A stretch of 41,540 bases of DNA from Phaeoceros laevis (GCA_049999765.1 JBNGIQ010009519.1:410663-452202); one strand, 5' to 3'; shown: positions 22,082 through 33,883, counted from the stretch's first letter. Notes: generated by a model from the letters alone, not told the origin. Program-made: numbers and translations.

Positions 22082-24646
22082 ATGAAGGTCGACGGGTTTG
22101 GTTGTGCATTTCCAGTCATTCCCGAGCTCCATCTCAAGTCTCCAGATTTCAGGCGTGCGAAGGAGCCAAATCTGAAAAGCTCTTGGAATACCACAGAGTG
22201 GGTGACAGAGGGTTTTGAAAGGGACACACAGTGTTATGGTGCAGGCATCCGTGCAAGTGGCTCTCGTTCACATGGCGGTTGCACAGCTGGAAGTGCTGTT
22301 AGCTTGAAAGTACCTCAACGAGATCAGCTTTATTGGACAGCTCTAATATCGCAACACATCAGGTCTGGGGACTGTAGACAGGCTCTTAAGATATATGCAA
22401 AAATGCTGGAGGACGGAGTGAAACCCACCTCGTATACCTTTGTTGCCGCATTGAAGGCATGCAGTATTCTGAAAGACTTGGAAAGTGCTAAGCAGATTCA
22501 TGCAGAGGTGGTAGGAAGTGGGTTTGAGTCGAATGTGATTGTAGGAAATGTGCTGGTGGATGTATATGCAAAATGTGGGAGCCTAGTTGATGCTAGGTGT
22601 GTCTTTGAGGAGATGCCTCATCGTGATGTTGTATCCTGGAATGCCATGATCTTAGCATGCTCTCAATCAGAAGTGGCTGGAATGGCTCTGCAGTTGCTTG
22701 CACGGATGCAGGAGGAAGGCGTGGTTCCAAATGACCGAACGTTCGTTGCTGCATTAAAAGCTTCCAGTCGCCTGGTGGCAGCCGAAGAGGGGAAAGCCGT
22801 TTCCATACTCTCAAAGGAACAGTGTCTGAAGGAAGTCAGGGCCATCCATTCGCAGGCAGTGAAGAGAGGGTTGCATCTGGCTGTGTTCGTAGGAACCATG
22901 CTGGTGGACGTCTATGCCAAATGTGGGAGCTTGGTGGATGCTAGGCATGTCTTTGACAACATGCCTCATCGTAATGTGGTTTCTTGGTCTGCCATGATCC
23001 TGGGGTACGCGCAGATGGAAGAGGGTGAAGAGGCTTTGCAACTATACGCACAGATGCAACAGGAAGGTGTAGTGCCCAATGACCGAACATTTGTCGGTAC
23101 ACTGAAAGCTTGTAGTAGCCTGGCAGCTTCAGGAAAAGGGAGTGAAGCTGACAGGGTACTGTTACAGAAACAATGCCTGAAGCAAGTCAGAGCCATTCAC
23201 AAATGCGTAATAAAGAGTGGGTTCGAGGTGAATGTTTTTGTGGGAACTATGTTGGTAGATGTGTATGCCAAATGCGGGAGCCTGGAAGATGCTAGGTGTG
23301 TCTTTGACAAAATGCCTCATCCTAATGTGGCTTCCTGGACTGCCATGATCTTAGGGTATGCTCTTATGGAAGAGGGGCATGAGGCTTTACAACTGTACAC
23401 TATGATGCAACAGCAAGGGGTGTTACCAGACTCCCGTGCATTTATTGGTGCACTCAAAGCTTGTATTAGCCTCGCTGGAGTCGAACAGGAGAATGGAGTT
23501 GATGCGAAACGTGTCAAAGATAGATGCCTGCAGCAAGTGCGAACTATCCATTCACATATACTGAAGAGTGGGGGTCAGTCAAATGTATTTGTGGGGAACA
23601 CCCTAGTGGATGCATATGCCAAATGTGGGAGCCTGGTTGATGCAAAGGATGTCTTTGGGAAGATGCCCTCACGTGATGTGGTTTCTTGGACTGCTATCAT
23701 ATTGGGCTATGCTCAGATGGAAGAAGGTCATGTGGCTTTAGAGTTGTATGCACAGATGCAGCAGGAAGGTGTTGTACCGGATTCCCGAGCTTTTGTTGGT
23801 GCGATCAAGGCTTGTGGCAGTGTAGCGGGACTTGAGAAGGGCAAGGAGATCCATGCCCAGGTTTTAGAAGCTAGACTAGAGGTAGAGAAACCATTTGTAG
23901 CAAATAGCCTTATTGACATGTATGCTAAATGCGGAAGCATGGTTAATGCGCAGCAGATCTTTGATGCGTTGACCGCCAAAGACATTGTGTCATGGAACAC
24001 ATTGATGGCAGGATATGCTCGCCAAGGAGAGAGTGAACTTGTTTTCGATATGTTTGAGCGGATGCAGCAGGGGGGCGTATATCCAGTGGCTCTCACATTT
24101 CTTAATCTTCTCACTGTATGCAGTCATGTGGGTTTGGTCGAGAAGGGCCAGAAGTACTTCACAGCCATGAGTAGTGAGTTTGGAATCCCTCCAACCATTG
24201 CCCATTACACTTGTATGGTTGATCTCCTCGGCCGTGCAGGGCATGTGGAGGAGGCCATGGCAATGGCGACTACGATGCCGTTCCGACCTGACGGTGCTGT
24301 GTGGGAGGCTGTCATGGCTGCTTGTCAAAAGTGGCGAAACGTGGCTATCGGAAGACATGCATTTGAATGTGCGCTGAGGTTGGATAGGAATGATGCTGCC
24401 CCTTATGTCTTAATGTCAAACATCTATGCAGCGGCTCACATGTGGGAGGACTGTAGGAAGATCCAGGAAATGAGATCAGAAACAGTAGCATGGAAACAGC
24501 AAGGGCAGAGCTGGTGGACTGACATGAGCGGAACTGTGCATCCATTTGTCGTGGGGCATCCAGAGAGCCCACAGATACATGCCACGTTAGGATATATTTT
24601 GATTGTTATGAAGGAAGAAGGATGTGTTCCTCGTCTTGTGTCTTAA
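22082..24646 (+). CDS. PLS-class PPR protein, E-type, without DYW domain
   Basis: This is a single-exon gene of 854 residues from a true ATG. About 110 residues precede the repeats (first at LYWTALISQH). Tandem PLS units follow, with strong signatures such as LVDVYAKCGSLVDA, MPHRDVVSWNAMI and LYAQMQQEGV. An E domain begins near HYTCMVDLLGRAGH and the gene ends at MKEEGCVPRLVS. Three units carry an extra stretch of about 15-20 residues before the IHS helix (around EQCLKEVRAIHS, KQCLKQVRAIHK and DRCLQQVRTIHS). By family it should bind one organellar RNA site. Lacking a deaminase, it would need a partner to edit RNA, or it may act in splicing or stability. No targeting peptide is obvious. No DYW remnant was seen in the next 300 bases. 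Confidence 0.9.
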   Translation: MKVDGFGCAFPVIPELHLKSPDFRRAKEPNLKSSWNTTEWVTEGFERDTQCYGAGIRASGSRSHGGCTAGSAVSLKVPQRDQLYWTALISQHIRSGDCRQALKIYAKMLEDGVKPTSYTFVAALKACSILKDLESAKQIHAEVVGSGFESNVIVGNVLVDVYAKCGSLVDARCVFEEMPHRDVVSWNAMILACSQSEVAGMALQLLARMQEEGVVPNDRTFVAALKASSRLVAAEEGKAVSILSKEQCLKEVRAIHSQAVKRGLHLAVFVGTMLVDVYAKCGSLVDARHVFDNMPHRNVVSWSAMILGYAQMEEGEEALQLYAQMQQEGVVPNDRTFVGTLKACSSLAASGKGSEADRVLLQKQCLKQVRAIHKCVIKSGFEVNVFVGTMLVDVYAKCGSLEDARCVFDKMPHPNVASWTAMILGYALMEEGHEALQLYTMMQQQGVLPDSRAFIGALKACISLAGVEQENGVDAKRVKDRCLQQVRTIHSHILKSGGQSNVFVGNTLVDAYAKCGSLVDAKDVFGKMPSRDVVSWTAIILGYAQMEEGHVALELYAQMQQEGVVPDSRAFVGAIKACGSVAGLEKGKEIHAQVLEARLEVEKPFVANSLIDMYAKCGSMVNAQQIFDALTAKDIVSWNTLMAGYARQGESELVFDMFERMQQGGVYPVALTFLNLLTVCSHVGLVEKGQKYFTAMSSEFGIPPTIAHYTCMVDLLGRAGHVEEAMAMATTMPFRPDGAVWEAVMAACQKWRNVAIGRHAFECALRLDRNDAAPYVLMSNIYAAAHMWEDCRKIQEMRSETVAWKQQGQSWWTDMSGTVHPFVVGHPESPQIHATLGYILIVMKEEGCVPRLVS

Positions 24647-25107
24647 CTCTGTTGTGAGGAATGCCTGACTCATGGTGGAAAATTAGCAAAACGCTGGCTA
24701 GTTCGAATGCCCTCCTAAGAACTTCTGATTGTTTGATGGGGAAGGAAGTTTCTAAAGTTTCTAATGATCCACGGCGTACCAAGGGCGATAGACTTGTACA
24801 CCTAAGAAGCGTGTATAACATACAGTACCGCTAAGTCCAGCTCTAAAACAGAGCGGCACGTGCAGTAATGTCCATGATTGAATCCCGTGGTGCCCAAATT
24901 CACCAATTCCGGGTTTGATTCCCTGCGGTTGCCAAAGGTGGGTTGCATTCTTGAGTACGAACAACTATCTCTATCTCGAATTTGATCAGACCTCAAAAGA
25001 TCTGGCTACCACATGAGATTAGGCTTGGCCAGCAAAAAGGCTGATCGATGACCAAGTCGGTTACGTGCGCTAGACTCGTCGACTAAGGGTCAGCAGTACT
25101 GTGAAAT
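24647..25107. other. Intergenic region with a B-box-like motif
   Basis: This is the space between two PPR genes. A Pol III B-box-like gggtttgattccc lies near 24908, but no tRNA cloverleaf or clear A-box could be folded around it, so it is at most a decayed tRNA-related SINE. Confidence 0.4.
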
Positions 25108-27600
25108 ATGGCCGCCTCGGCAGCGGCTGCCTCTCAGCTGCAGCCTGCATGCCCCGCTGCTCGCCGGAGGCGATGCCGTGGTCTGGAGAGGCGATCCCGT
25201 GGCCAGGAGAGGCGACCGGCATCTTGTTGCCTGCGGGTTGCTCCTCTCGATGCTCTCAAGTTGGTTGCAAAGGGGGCACAAACGGTGAAGACAAGGAGGC
25301 CTCCCTTGGTACAGGCCAGCGATGGGGACACAAGACTGAGTGAGAGGGGTGTTTCCATCAGTCAAGCCAAGCAAGGGCTGCCATTCGAGGCGAAGCCGTT
25401 ACAGAAGTCGCATAGGTACTGTGTGTCCTGGATTGCAAGGAATGCTGGATTTGGGATTTGGGTACTGCGGGAGGGATTTGAATTTTGTGGGAGTTTGTAG
25501 GCGGACAAGTTTTTGTGGCTGAGACCAAGCTTCTGCTTACTGATGTGTGTCTTCCGCCGGGAGCAGCCTGGACTGCGACCGGTAACCAGGACCTCATTTT
25601 CGGTATGGAACGCTGCTGGTCACCAGCAATCACTTTTTGGAGGTTGGCTTGGAGAGCACTTCTTAAATGTCTGAGTGTCACATTTACTCTGCAGGCTGGG
25701 GCGGGCTGGTGAAGATGCTGGTGAGAAATATGGCTTTCCGCAGCATGGCGAAGCTCAGAGTGCCCTGCCCTCTGCGAAGACGCAGGATTATGTGAGGATG
25801 TACAGTCGTCTTGTGCAAGGGTGCTGTGAGACGAGAAATTTGAGCGAGGCAAGACGACTGCATGGCCGGATTGTGACCGATGGATATGAGACAAACCGTG
25901 ATCTCGGTAGTGCTGTTGTGGATATGTTTCTCAAGTGTGGCAGCCTTGAAGAGGCACATGCTGCTTTTGACAGACTCCCACAGCCCACAGAGATGTGTTG
26001 GACTGGATTAATTTCGGCGTATGCAAAGTGTGGGCAGGGTCAGGTGGCTCTTGCACTGTATAAGCAAATGCAGGACGCTGGTGCTTCTCCAACCTCGTTC
26101 ACGTACACCGCTGTTTTGAAAGCATGTGGTGGCCTAAAGGATATGGAGTATGGCAAGCAAATTCACCGAGAAGTTATCAGCAGGGGTCTTGAGGCAGATC
26201 CTTACATAGGGCCAGCAGTGGTAGGGATGTATGCAAAAACTGGGAATCTTGCAGAGGCATATGAAGTATTTAATAGATGCCCGCAAGGAAATATTTTTCT
26301 CTGGAATACAATGATTGGAGGACTTGCTGACAGTGGTTACGGCAAGGAGGCCCTTGAGCTATATGACAGAGTAAAGCAACGGAACATGGAACCATCGAGA
26401 CATACGTATGTGCATGTTTTGAGGGCATGTAGCAGCGTTGGTGCCATGGATGAGGCTAGGGCAATTCATTCAGATATTCGGCGCAACGGACTACACTTAG
26501 ATCCTTATGTGGGAAGTGCTTTAGTCGACATGTATGCTGAGTGGGGGCAAATGGAGGATGCCCGGCGTGCCTTTGATGCTCTGCCTGCCCAACCTGTGGG
26601 AGTATGGAACAGATTGATAAGAGCATATGGCAATAATGACAATCCTAGATTGGCTCTTCAATGTTTTGCTGACATGCAGAAGCAAGGAGTTAAACCAGAT
26701 GGTCAGACTTTCAGTGCTCTGCTCGTTACATGCAGTCACCAAGGGTTAGTGCAGGAAGGTCAGCGATTTTTTGAGGTGATGGAAGAAGAGCATGGCATCC
26801 CACCAACACTTCACCACTATACGTGCATGGCAGATGTTCTGTGTAGGTCGGGCCTTGTGTACGAGGCAGAAAGTTTACTGGAGAACATGCCTTTTGAAGC
26901 CACTGTTGTAGGGTGGACCTCTCTCCTCAGTGCCTGTAGCAGATTTGGTGAGGTGGAGTTGGGAAGACGATGTTTTGAGCGCATCGTGAAGGTACAACCC
27001 GGCAATGCCTCAGCGTATCTGCTTATGTCAAGGTTGTATTCCTCTGCTGGTCTGAAAGTGGAGGCAGACAGGATAGAGAGGTTGAGAAGATCCGCAGGTG
27101 CAAGGAACTACCCTGCCAGTGTTTTGATCCAAGTGAATAGTCAATTGCACGAATTCCTGTCAGGTAAAGGATCGAAAAACCATCCCATGTTCAGGGAACT
27201 CCAGGAAAAGATCAGGAGTGTCACTGAAAATATGAGGCGGCAGGGATTTGATGTTGGTGATTCCCCAGCCTACTCAGCACCTCTAGATCCTCCTGCTGAA
27301 ATCTCGGAGGCAGATAAGGCAGCTGTTGAGGAGTTCAACAGGGCAGCAGGGCCGATCATCGGGCGCAGTCGACGGTCTCAAAACAGGCTCCGGATGTGTG
27401 CCAGCTGCCACCAGTGGGTAAAGGTCCTATCCTTTACTGAGAAGCGACAGGTTATAATGAGGGATGGTTACCGAACCCATCACTTCAAGGATGGCAAGTG
27501 CTCCTGTGGAGACCGTGATTACGGGACAATTCTTGAAATGTCCCATAGTAGTTGCTCAATGAATGGCAAATACAGCTACAGCTACAAAGCATCTGAGTAG
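25108..27600 (+). CDS. PPR protein with FNR-like leader and non-canonical DYW domain
   Basis: Exon 1 (25108-25415) and exon 2 (25695-27600) join in frame as SH-R-LGRAGED across a 279-nt intron (catag|gtact, ctgcag|g), giving 737 residues. The first 75 residues resemble the N-terminus of the FNR encoded 3.5 kb downstream: MAASAxxASQ, QPA, RVAPLDALKL against [10 protein letters not shown], and RRPPLVQAS against [10 protein letters not shown] plastid transit peptide is therefore likely. Exon 2 encodes PLS repeats (WTGLISAYAKCGQ, VDMYAEWGQMEDA), an E domain and a DYW-like end. The HxE zinc/catalytic motif is absent; CASCH and HHFKDGKCSCGDRDY remain, followed by about 24 extra residues. It probably binds plastid RNA but is unlikely to deaminate by itself. 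The ATG at 25675 could serve as an alternative start if the first exon is not used. Confidence 0.82.
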
Positions 27601-28636
27601 CTCAAGGCGTGCCAGAGGGTATGCACTCTGTTGGTAGTAGTCCGGTGCAGGTCATGTACACTATTACGAGGTAAAGTTATTAGGTGCACAAGTTAGGACA
27701 GTAATAAAGGATCTGCTCTGACTACCTATGGAGTGTAGTGCCACCCTGCTGTCCAAAGCCGTATTTGCACTGCAGGCTTGTTGGCATGTCAACGCTCTCC
27801 GGTGATACTTTGTGGAGAAATTGACTACTCTGAGCAAAAAGATTTTGCATGTTGACAGAAGAGAAAAGGCATTGAAAACATTCTCATTTTGACAATAGTT
27901 GACAAAGATACTTCATACGATATGGCAGGTGAAACATTGTTACTTGCTCCCTCGAAGTGTCTGTACGGTTCCGAAGTTTCGATGTGCTGATTGGGAATCG
28001 TCGATCCCATGGTGTGTGGTTTCTGCTCGACATCCGGGGCAAGGTCTGGCAACTCCTTCGGGGTGGCTCTGAAATTTTTAAGGCAGGTGAGTGAACCGTC
28101 ATGGACTACTAGTAGTATCTCGCAACTACAGTAGGACCAAGACTGGAAGACGTGACCTCGATTCCTCGCGAATGTTGTGGAACCTGAAAAGCCAAGACTA
28201 AAACCATAACCCATTGCTCGGGAGCAACCGGCAGACAGTGTAAGGGGTAGCACCCACCCTCTCCCTTCACAAGGTGGTTAGTACTCATTCCCACGAATGC
28301 AAGACCCTTTCCTACAAATGATCTGCGGACCAAAAAAGAAAAACAGAGTAAGGGCTGTTTTCGCATGGACCGGGCCCTAAGACGCGCTGGCTGGAACCTA
28401 GTCCAGGTAAATTGATAAATTCCTCCTTTGTCCACTGTCCCCTGGATACCCTCTCTGACTAGGCTGTAACGTTACGCCGCGTCCTCGAGCGGCAGGAGAC
28501 TGTGGTGTCACTGCCTCTACACGCTTGGCAGCAGGTGACCAGGGGTCCCTTGCAGGCGTTTTTATTGCCGACATCACCTGCAGTCTTCACAGCTGAGTCC
28601 CTGGCAGAGGCGCGTTAGACCGGCAATCGACTACAT
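27601..28636. other. Intergenic region upstream of FNR
   Basis: No gene was supported. The minus-strand reading frames are of ordinary composition and match no family I know. The last few hundred bases should contain the FNR promoter and 5' UTR. Confidence 0.5.
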
Positions 28637-29761
28637 ATGGCTGCCTCCGCTGTGCACGCATCGCAAGCCGTACAGCCTGCATTTTGCGCTGCTGTGCAGA
28701 ATCGCTCCTTTGTTCAGGAGAGCAGACTGGCAGCATATCCTCCACGAGTTGCTTCTTTTGATTCGCTGAAGCTGCATGTCACAAGGAGGGCAGGGGCTGT
28801 GGAGAGGAGACGGCCGCTGGAGGTACTGGCCAGCAAGGTGGCAGTGAAGGCCCCGGATCTGGAAGCTGCGACAGAACCGCCGCTTAATTTGTTCAGGCCC
28901 AAGGAGCCCTTCACGGCCACAATCAAGTCTGTGGAGCGCATTGTAGGATCCAAAGCGCCTGGGGAGACCTGTCACATTGTGATTGACCATGGCGGGAAGG
29001 TGCCCTACTGGGAGGGCCAGAGCTATGGCGTGATACCCCCCGGGGAGAATCCGAAGAAGCCTGGCACGCCTAACGCTGTGCGGTTGTACTCCATCGCTTC
29101 TACGAGGTATGGAGACGAATTCGACGGAAATACAGCTAGCTTGTGTGTGAGAAGAGCTGTTTACTACGACCCCGAGACAGGGAAGGAGGATCCTAGCAAG
29201 AAGGGGATTTGCAGCAATTACCTGTGCGACAGCAAACCCGGAGACAAGGTTCTTATTACGGGGCCCTCTGGGAAAGTTATGTTGTTGCCGGAGGAGGATC
29301 CGAAAGCGACGCACATCATGGTGGCCACTGGGACCGGCATTGCCCCGTATAGAGGCTACTTGCGTAGGATGTTTATGGAGGATGTTTCCTCGTACAAGTT
29401 TGGAGGACTTTCTTGGCTGTTCCTCGGGGTGGCCAATAAGGACAGTCTGCTTTATGACGAGGAGTTCACTAGCTACAAGTCCAAATTCCCAGACAATTTT
29501 AGGTATGACATTGCTCTCAGCCGGGAGCAGACGAACGCCAAAGGGGGGAAGATGTACGTGCAGGATAAAATTGAAGAGTACAGCGAGGAGTTGTTTCAGC
29601 TCTTAGACAAGGGGGCACATATCTACTTCTGCGGGTTGAAAGGCATGATGCCCGGAATCCAGGATACTCTTAAAAGAGTGGCTGAAGATAGGGGGGAGAG
29701 CTGGGAAGAGAGGCTCAGTTCATTGAAGAAGAAAAAGCAATGGCATGTTGAGGTTTACTAG
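28637..29761 (+). CDS. RFNR: Ferredoxin-NADP+ reductase, root-type, plastid
   Basis: This is a single uninterrupted frame of 374 residues, the usual length for the family. The enzyme moves electrons between NADPH and ferredoxin through FAD; root-type isoforms supply reduced ferredoxin to non-green plastids. Residues 1 to about 66 are a Ser/Ala/Arg-rich transit peptide. The FAD-binding RLYSIAS is at 149-155, ICSNYLCD at 191-198, the NADP-binding [10 protein letters not shown] at 231-240, SREQ at 295-298, CGLKGM at 332-337, and the C-terminal tyrosine of EVY at 374. The insertion [20 protein letters not shown] and the tail [10 protein letters not shown] mark the root-type rather than the leaf-type clade. 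Plant FNR genes I know contain several introns, so the absence of any intron is notable. Confidence 0.95.
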   Translation: MAASAVHASQAVQPAFCAAVQNRSFVQESRLAAYPPRVASFDSLKLHVTRRAGAVERRRPLEVLASKVAVKAPDLEAATEPPLNLFRPKEPFTATIKSVERIVGSKAPGETCHIVIDHGGKVPYWEGQSYGVIPPGENPKKPGTPNAVRLYSIASTRYGDEFDGNTASLCVRRAVYYDPETGKEDPSKKGICSNYLCDSKPGDKVLITGPSGKVMLLPEEDPKATHIMVATGTGIAPYRGYLRRMFMEDVSSYKFGGLSWLFLGVANKDSLLYDEEFTSYKSKFPDNFRYDIALSREQTNAKGGKMYVQDKIEEYSEELFQLLDKGAHIYFCGLKGMMPGIQDTLKRVAEDRGESWEERLSSLKKKKQWHVEVY

Positions 29762-31122
29762 CCGAGTAGCTACCTCAGAGTACTTTGTTGCTGCAATTCA
29801 AGTGTGCGGACATTGTTTACAAGCTTTCAAAGATCCGCTGTTTCCACGCTGTGGCAATACATTGTTGTGTGCATCTGTGTCCTGCTTATTCACTCCCAGT
29901 TAACATTTCTTTAACTGCAAGCTCTGTTACTCAGCGGTGGTGGCCTATTCTGCTTGATGACCACATTGAAAATCATGTCTTTACTTCTACCCAAGTACGT
30001 AGTGGCGATGAAGCAGTCGCAGAGCCCCCACAATCAGGTCCAGTGTGACACTCGTAGATACGTGAGATCCCAACTGGAGGTTCTTCATCAAACAATGCTG
30101 GATGCGAACCTTCATATTATATCTTGGGTGCGTAGGCCCCTGGCAGATAAGTGTTGCGGCTTAACTGCTCTGATTTCTACATGTTACAATCCCGGTTAGG
30201 TGTCTTGCTCTTCCACCGGTAAAGATAGCGGGAATGATCTTGGCATGTCCTCAACCTGCTGGACGGCATCCATTGTACACCAATAACTTGTGGTCCTAAC
30301 TGGACAAGAAACATTCAAGATACACCATTGCCCATTGTCTGTCGAAGCTTAACAGGTGGTATCCAGCCCGCTATGTGTTGGTGCCTTTGGCGGAAGGTTC
30401 TGCTCCCTATACTTTACAAAGAGAATAGAGGGTGATTTGTACGTTTCCGAAGGATGAAAAAACCTAGGTAGCTCCAGCGTTCCGAGAGATTGTATTTTGC
30501 CATACAGATGCTTGATCAGGGAAAATTCCACTTCCCATCATTTCCTTCAGTTTTGCGCTACTAGCGGAAGTTCCTTTTCCTTTCAGAAGGCAAACAACAG
30601 AAGGTCAGATGCTTTACAGAGTCATGACAAATGTATGTATGTATATATGTAAGTGAATCTTATTGTGTATCCACCTTGTGGCTTCCTAGTGCTAGGTCTA
30701 GGATTGCAATCCCTGCTTAGCGGTCTCTGGTCAAAAACGTTCTGTATCTCTGCCCCCTTCATCTCCTTGAATTTGCTCTCACTCGTGTGCTTAGCTAGAG
30801 GCCTTGAATAAAAACCTTCACTGGTGGATTTATCTGCATTCAACAACATGTCTCAGCTAATATTGTAAACACTTCCCCCAGAGGCATAGACAAAGAGGCC
30901 ACTGTGGCCGCCATCTACAAGGAGACGGTGTTCTAAGTGAATAGTAGGGCACCGTCGCTAACAATGTCGATTTGGAGACATCAGAAGCTTTTCGTAAACA
31001 CTTGCTCACGAACTTTACAGATTGTTGGCAACAGCCCAGAGAAGATAAACTGAACACATCCAAAAAACAGCCCAAAACTTCCAGATGCACTGCTTGCATG
31101 GCTAAGACTAAAACTTTTACAA
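29762..31122. other. Convergent intergenic region
   Basis: This is the tail-to-tail space between FNR and the DUF4057 gene. A short ATGT microsatellite lies near 30631-30652. No coding sequence or RNA gene was recognised. Confidence 0.5.
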
Positions 31123-33248
31123 CTAGACAAGAGCTATGGTACTCTCTCCACCTGGCGGCTTCCGGATACCACCGATGGAATCTCTTGGGGATGGTTTCTC
31201 ATCAGCAAAAATGTCACTGCCAGTCATTTCCCTTAGCTTCGCAGAACTGAGGGCCTTCTCCACAGACATTGGAGGCTTCTCATCCTTGAATATGTTGCTC
31301 CCACTGAGCTCAGCCAATTTCTGGTCGTGCACTTTCTTAGCCAGGTAGTCTGTCTCTTCTGCCCCAAATGAAATCTGGCTTCTTCCACCGGCGGGCTGCA
31401 AACACTTATGGCATCAGAGATAGGAACAGTGCCTGTGACACACAATCTGTTTGTAAACAACAGTAAAGGGCACTGTACGCTTACATTAGAAACTTTCACG
31501 GAGGTGTGTACATTCCGAAGGGGAGCATCGTGGCCCTTGGCTTCATCCCTGACCTCCGGATTGCGATTGATTGACCTCGGCACGTCGACGGGGGGAGGGC
31601 CAAAAATATTGCTCCCAACAAGTTCCTTGGCTTTGTAGTTGGAAAGATGTTTCCCACGATGAATTTCCGCCTGAGTCTCCAAGTTGCCAGATAGCTCGCG
31701 TTGCTTAGCGACCTCAGGGATTGAAGTCGGCTTTTTAGGAGATATAGCTTCGTCCCCACCGAAGGATATCTGGCTCGCTCCTCCTGCGGGCTGAAGAACA
31801 GTAAAAGTAACGATTAGACAAGGGAGGAGGACAAAAATACACGAAACATCCGGGGAAGGGACTGAAGCAACTGACCTGGTGACTCAACCTAACACTGGGG
31901 GTGTAAGCACCGGCTGCCTCAATTCCATCAGCGGAATCAGCAGCAAAGATTCCACTTCCGCTCATCTCTCTTCTTTTGGTTTCCGAACCAGGCCTCCTGA
32001 AACTTCGGTTAAAACGAGACAACATAAGACTTCCGCCTCAATACTCCGGAAACAAGGCAGTCAACTGCAAAAGGTGCCCAGGCGTTTTTCTGGTGGCCAC
32101 CTGTGACCTCTCTTTGGGTAAAAAACTGAAGACATGCTCAAATCCATTTACTTCAGACCAAGCAAGGCCGAAAGTTTAGAGACCTTGCCAATAAAACAGT
32201 CACAATCAATACACCTACATGCCCATTGAGTGCAGGAACTAGATGGCTCCAACATCCTCATCAACCCCGGTTGGCCAAAGAGGTAGACATGATACCTTTT
32301 CAGCAATGCTTCAGCTTCATCCTGAGTGATTCCCTCTCCAAAGGTGATATGGCTCACTCCACCAGCAGGCTGCACAGCATTCGAGAAAATTTGTCAGACA
32401 TCATGAGGAGGGCATGTTAGTCCTGTAGTGGCTCCGATCTGCATTATTCGAGGTGAACAACGTATGAAATACTCAGAGAAAACTCTGAAAATAGGACATA
32501 GGTCACAAGGTGCAGAAATTACTGTGCTCATGATTGAAGGTTCTTGTATGCCTAGGGGTGGGTTCTACGTAGCGTCCGGACAAGCTGATGCCTAGCTCTG
32601 CTCATTAGTTGTTTTTGTTAGACATGGTTCAATCATCCATTTCCAAACAATAAACTAGTTACTGCTTAAATCTTGAGTTAGAGTTAAGAAATGCATGAAA
32701 CTGGGGTCTGTGCAGCCAGTGCGAAGAACACAGAAACATGACATGCCACGCAACTAGATTGCAAAGTTCTTATTACCAGGTCTTCTACCTCATCCAAAAT
32801 TTGAACTAGGACTTAACAGAGTAGGGGCAGATGACCTACTTTTCATGAGCTGAGACAACATGCGAACTCGAAAACACCATGCTCTGACTTAGCCAAAAAA
32901 AAAAAGAGAAGCATCACTCCAAACCCTCCCATGCATCCAGCAAGAACACACCAGACTTACATTGTGCGCTTTACCCTTCCTGATCTAGAAGTGGAAGACT
33001 AAAAGAGTAGCACCTGTGCGAAGAAAAGTATCTACCTGATGCATGCGGATAGTTGGCCGGCCCACAGGGCTGGCGCAGGCCGCTTGAGAGTCATTGGCGG
33101 AGGCAAACGCATTGCTGTCATTGGTTGCCGACACTCGCACAGGCGGTCGGGTTTGAGGCTCAGTGCCGTCGTGCCAACTGAAAAGGTCAAAAGTGGAGTT
33201 CCCTCCCGGAGTCCCTCTCCGCGCTGGGCTCTTAAATTCCACCGGCAT
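31123..33248 (-). CDS. DUF4057 protein, plant-specific, unknown function
   Basis: Five exons (33248-33036, 32369-32296, 31996-31876, 31790-31485, 31395-31123) with matching phases encode 328 residues. The protein follows the plant DUF4057 pattern: an N-terminal SPARRGTPGGNSTFDLFSWH, then EMSGSGIFA, SPKKP..PEVAKQRELSGNLE, KELVGSNIFGPPP, KKVHDQKLAELSGSNIF, AKLREMTGSDIFADEK, and the C-terminal RKPPGGESTIALV. It is hydrophilic, probably disordered, without membrane segments or catalytic motifs. It consists of repeated short modules (PAGGxSxISFG and SGSxIF). Its role is not known. The ATG at the head of exon 1 is the natural start because it gives the conserved family N-terminus. Confidence 0.92.
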
Positions 33249-33853
33249 TTCTTGACAACCTGGTGCTCCGAAAAAGAATAAGACTTCGCTTTCACCCCGC
33301 CAACAATGCAGCTAAGAACCGTACACCACCCTACGCTCAGAGCTTTGAGGTTTGCTCCCAATTTGGGCCCGAGTCACAGAACGCTACACCCTCCTTCAGC
33401 CTACGACACACCAAGATATGGGAACGAGCAACACAACAATGAGACATCCAACAAACCAAAATGTGGGTTCCAAGACTCCCGAACATACGCAAGAACTAGC
33501 AGCGACAGGCAGAAAACTGAGATCTGACACCACAGAGACTCGGTCAAACCAAGAACACAGCACCACGAAAAATGCACCACTTCAGCCCCTGCCCTCCCAA
33601 TTCCTACACCGACAAGGCGATCGGCAGTTCATCACGACCGGCTCCTTCCCCTCACAAGCCTCGGCTAAACAGCCAGCCATTACCTCGGAAAGGAACACTC
33701 TAGAAGCCGCCACAGAGAGCCAGGGCAACGACCCGCACAGAACGCAGCAGCCACCAGACGGCCGGAGAAGCAGCGACTCCCCGAGAAGTTCCGTGCAACA
33801 GAAGCACCAGCAACAATGCAGCAACCACGAGGACGGGAAGAAGACCAGAGCGG

Positions 33854-33883
33854 GCACAGGCACGCACAGGCACGCACAGGCAG
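33854..33883. repeat. 10-nt tandem repeat, three copies
   Basis: Three consecutive copies of gcacaggcac lie head to tail; the last base of the third differs. Confidence 0.85.

Noticed and set aside
24900-24950. tRNA or SINE promoter around gggtttgattccc
   Set aside because: Only the B-box-like motif fits. No A-box at normal spacing and no cloverleaf could be formed.
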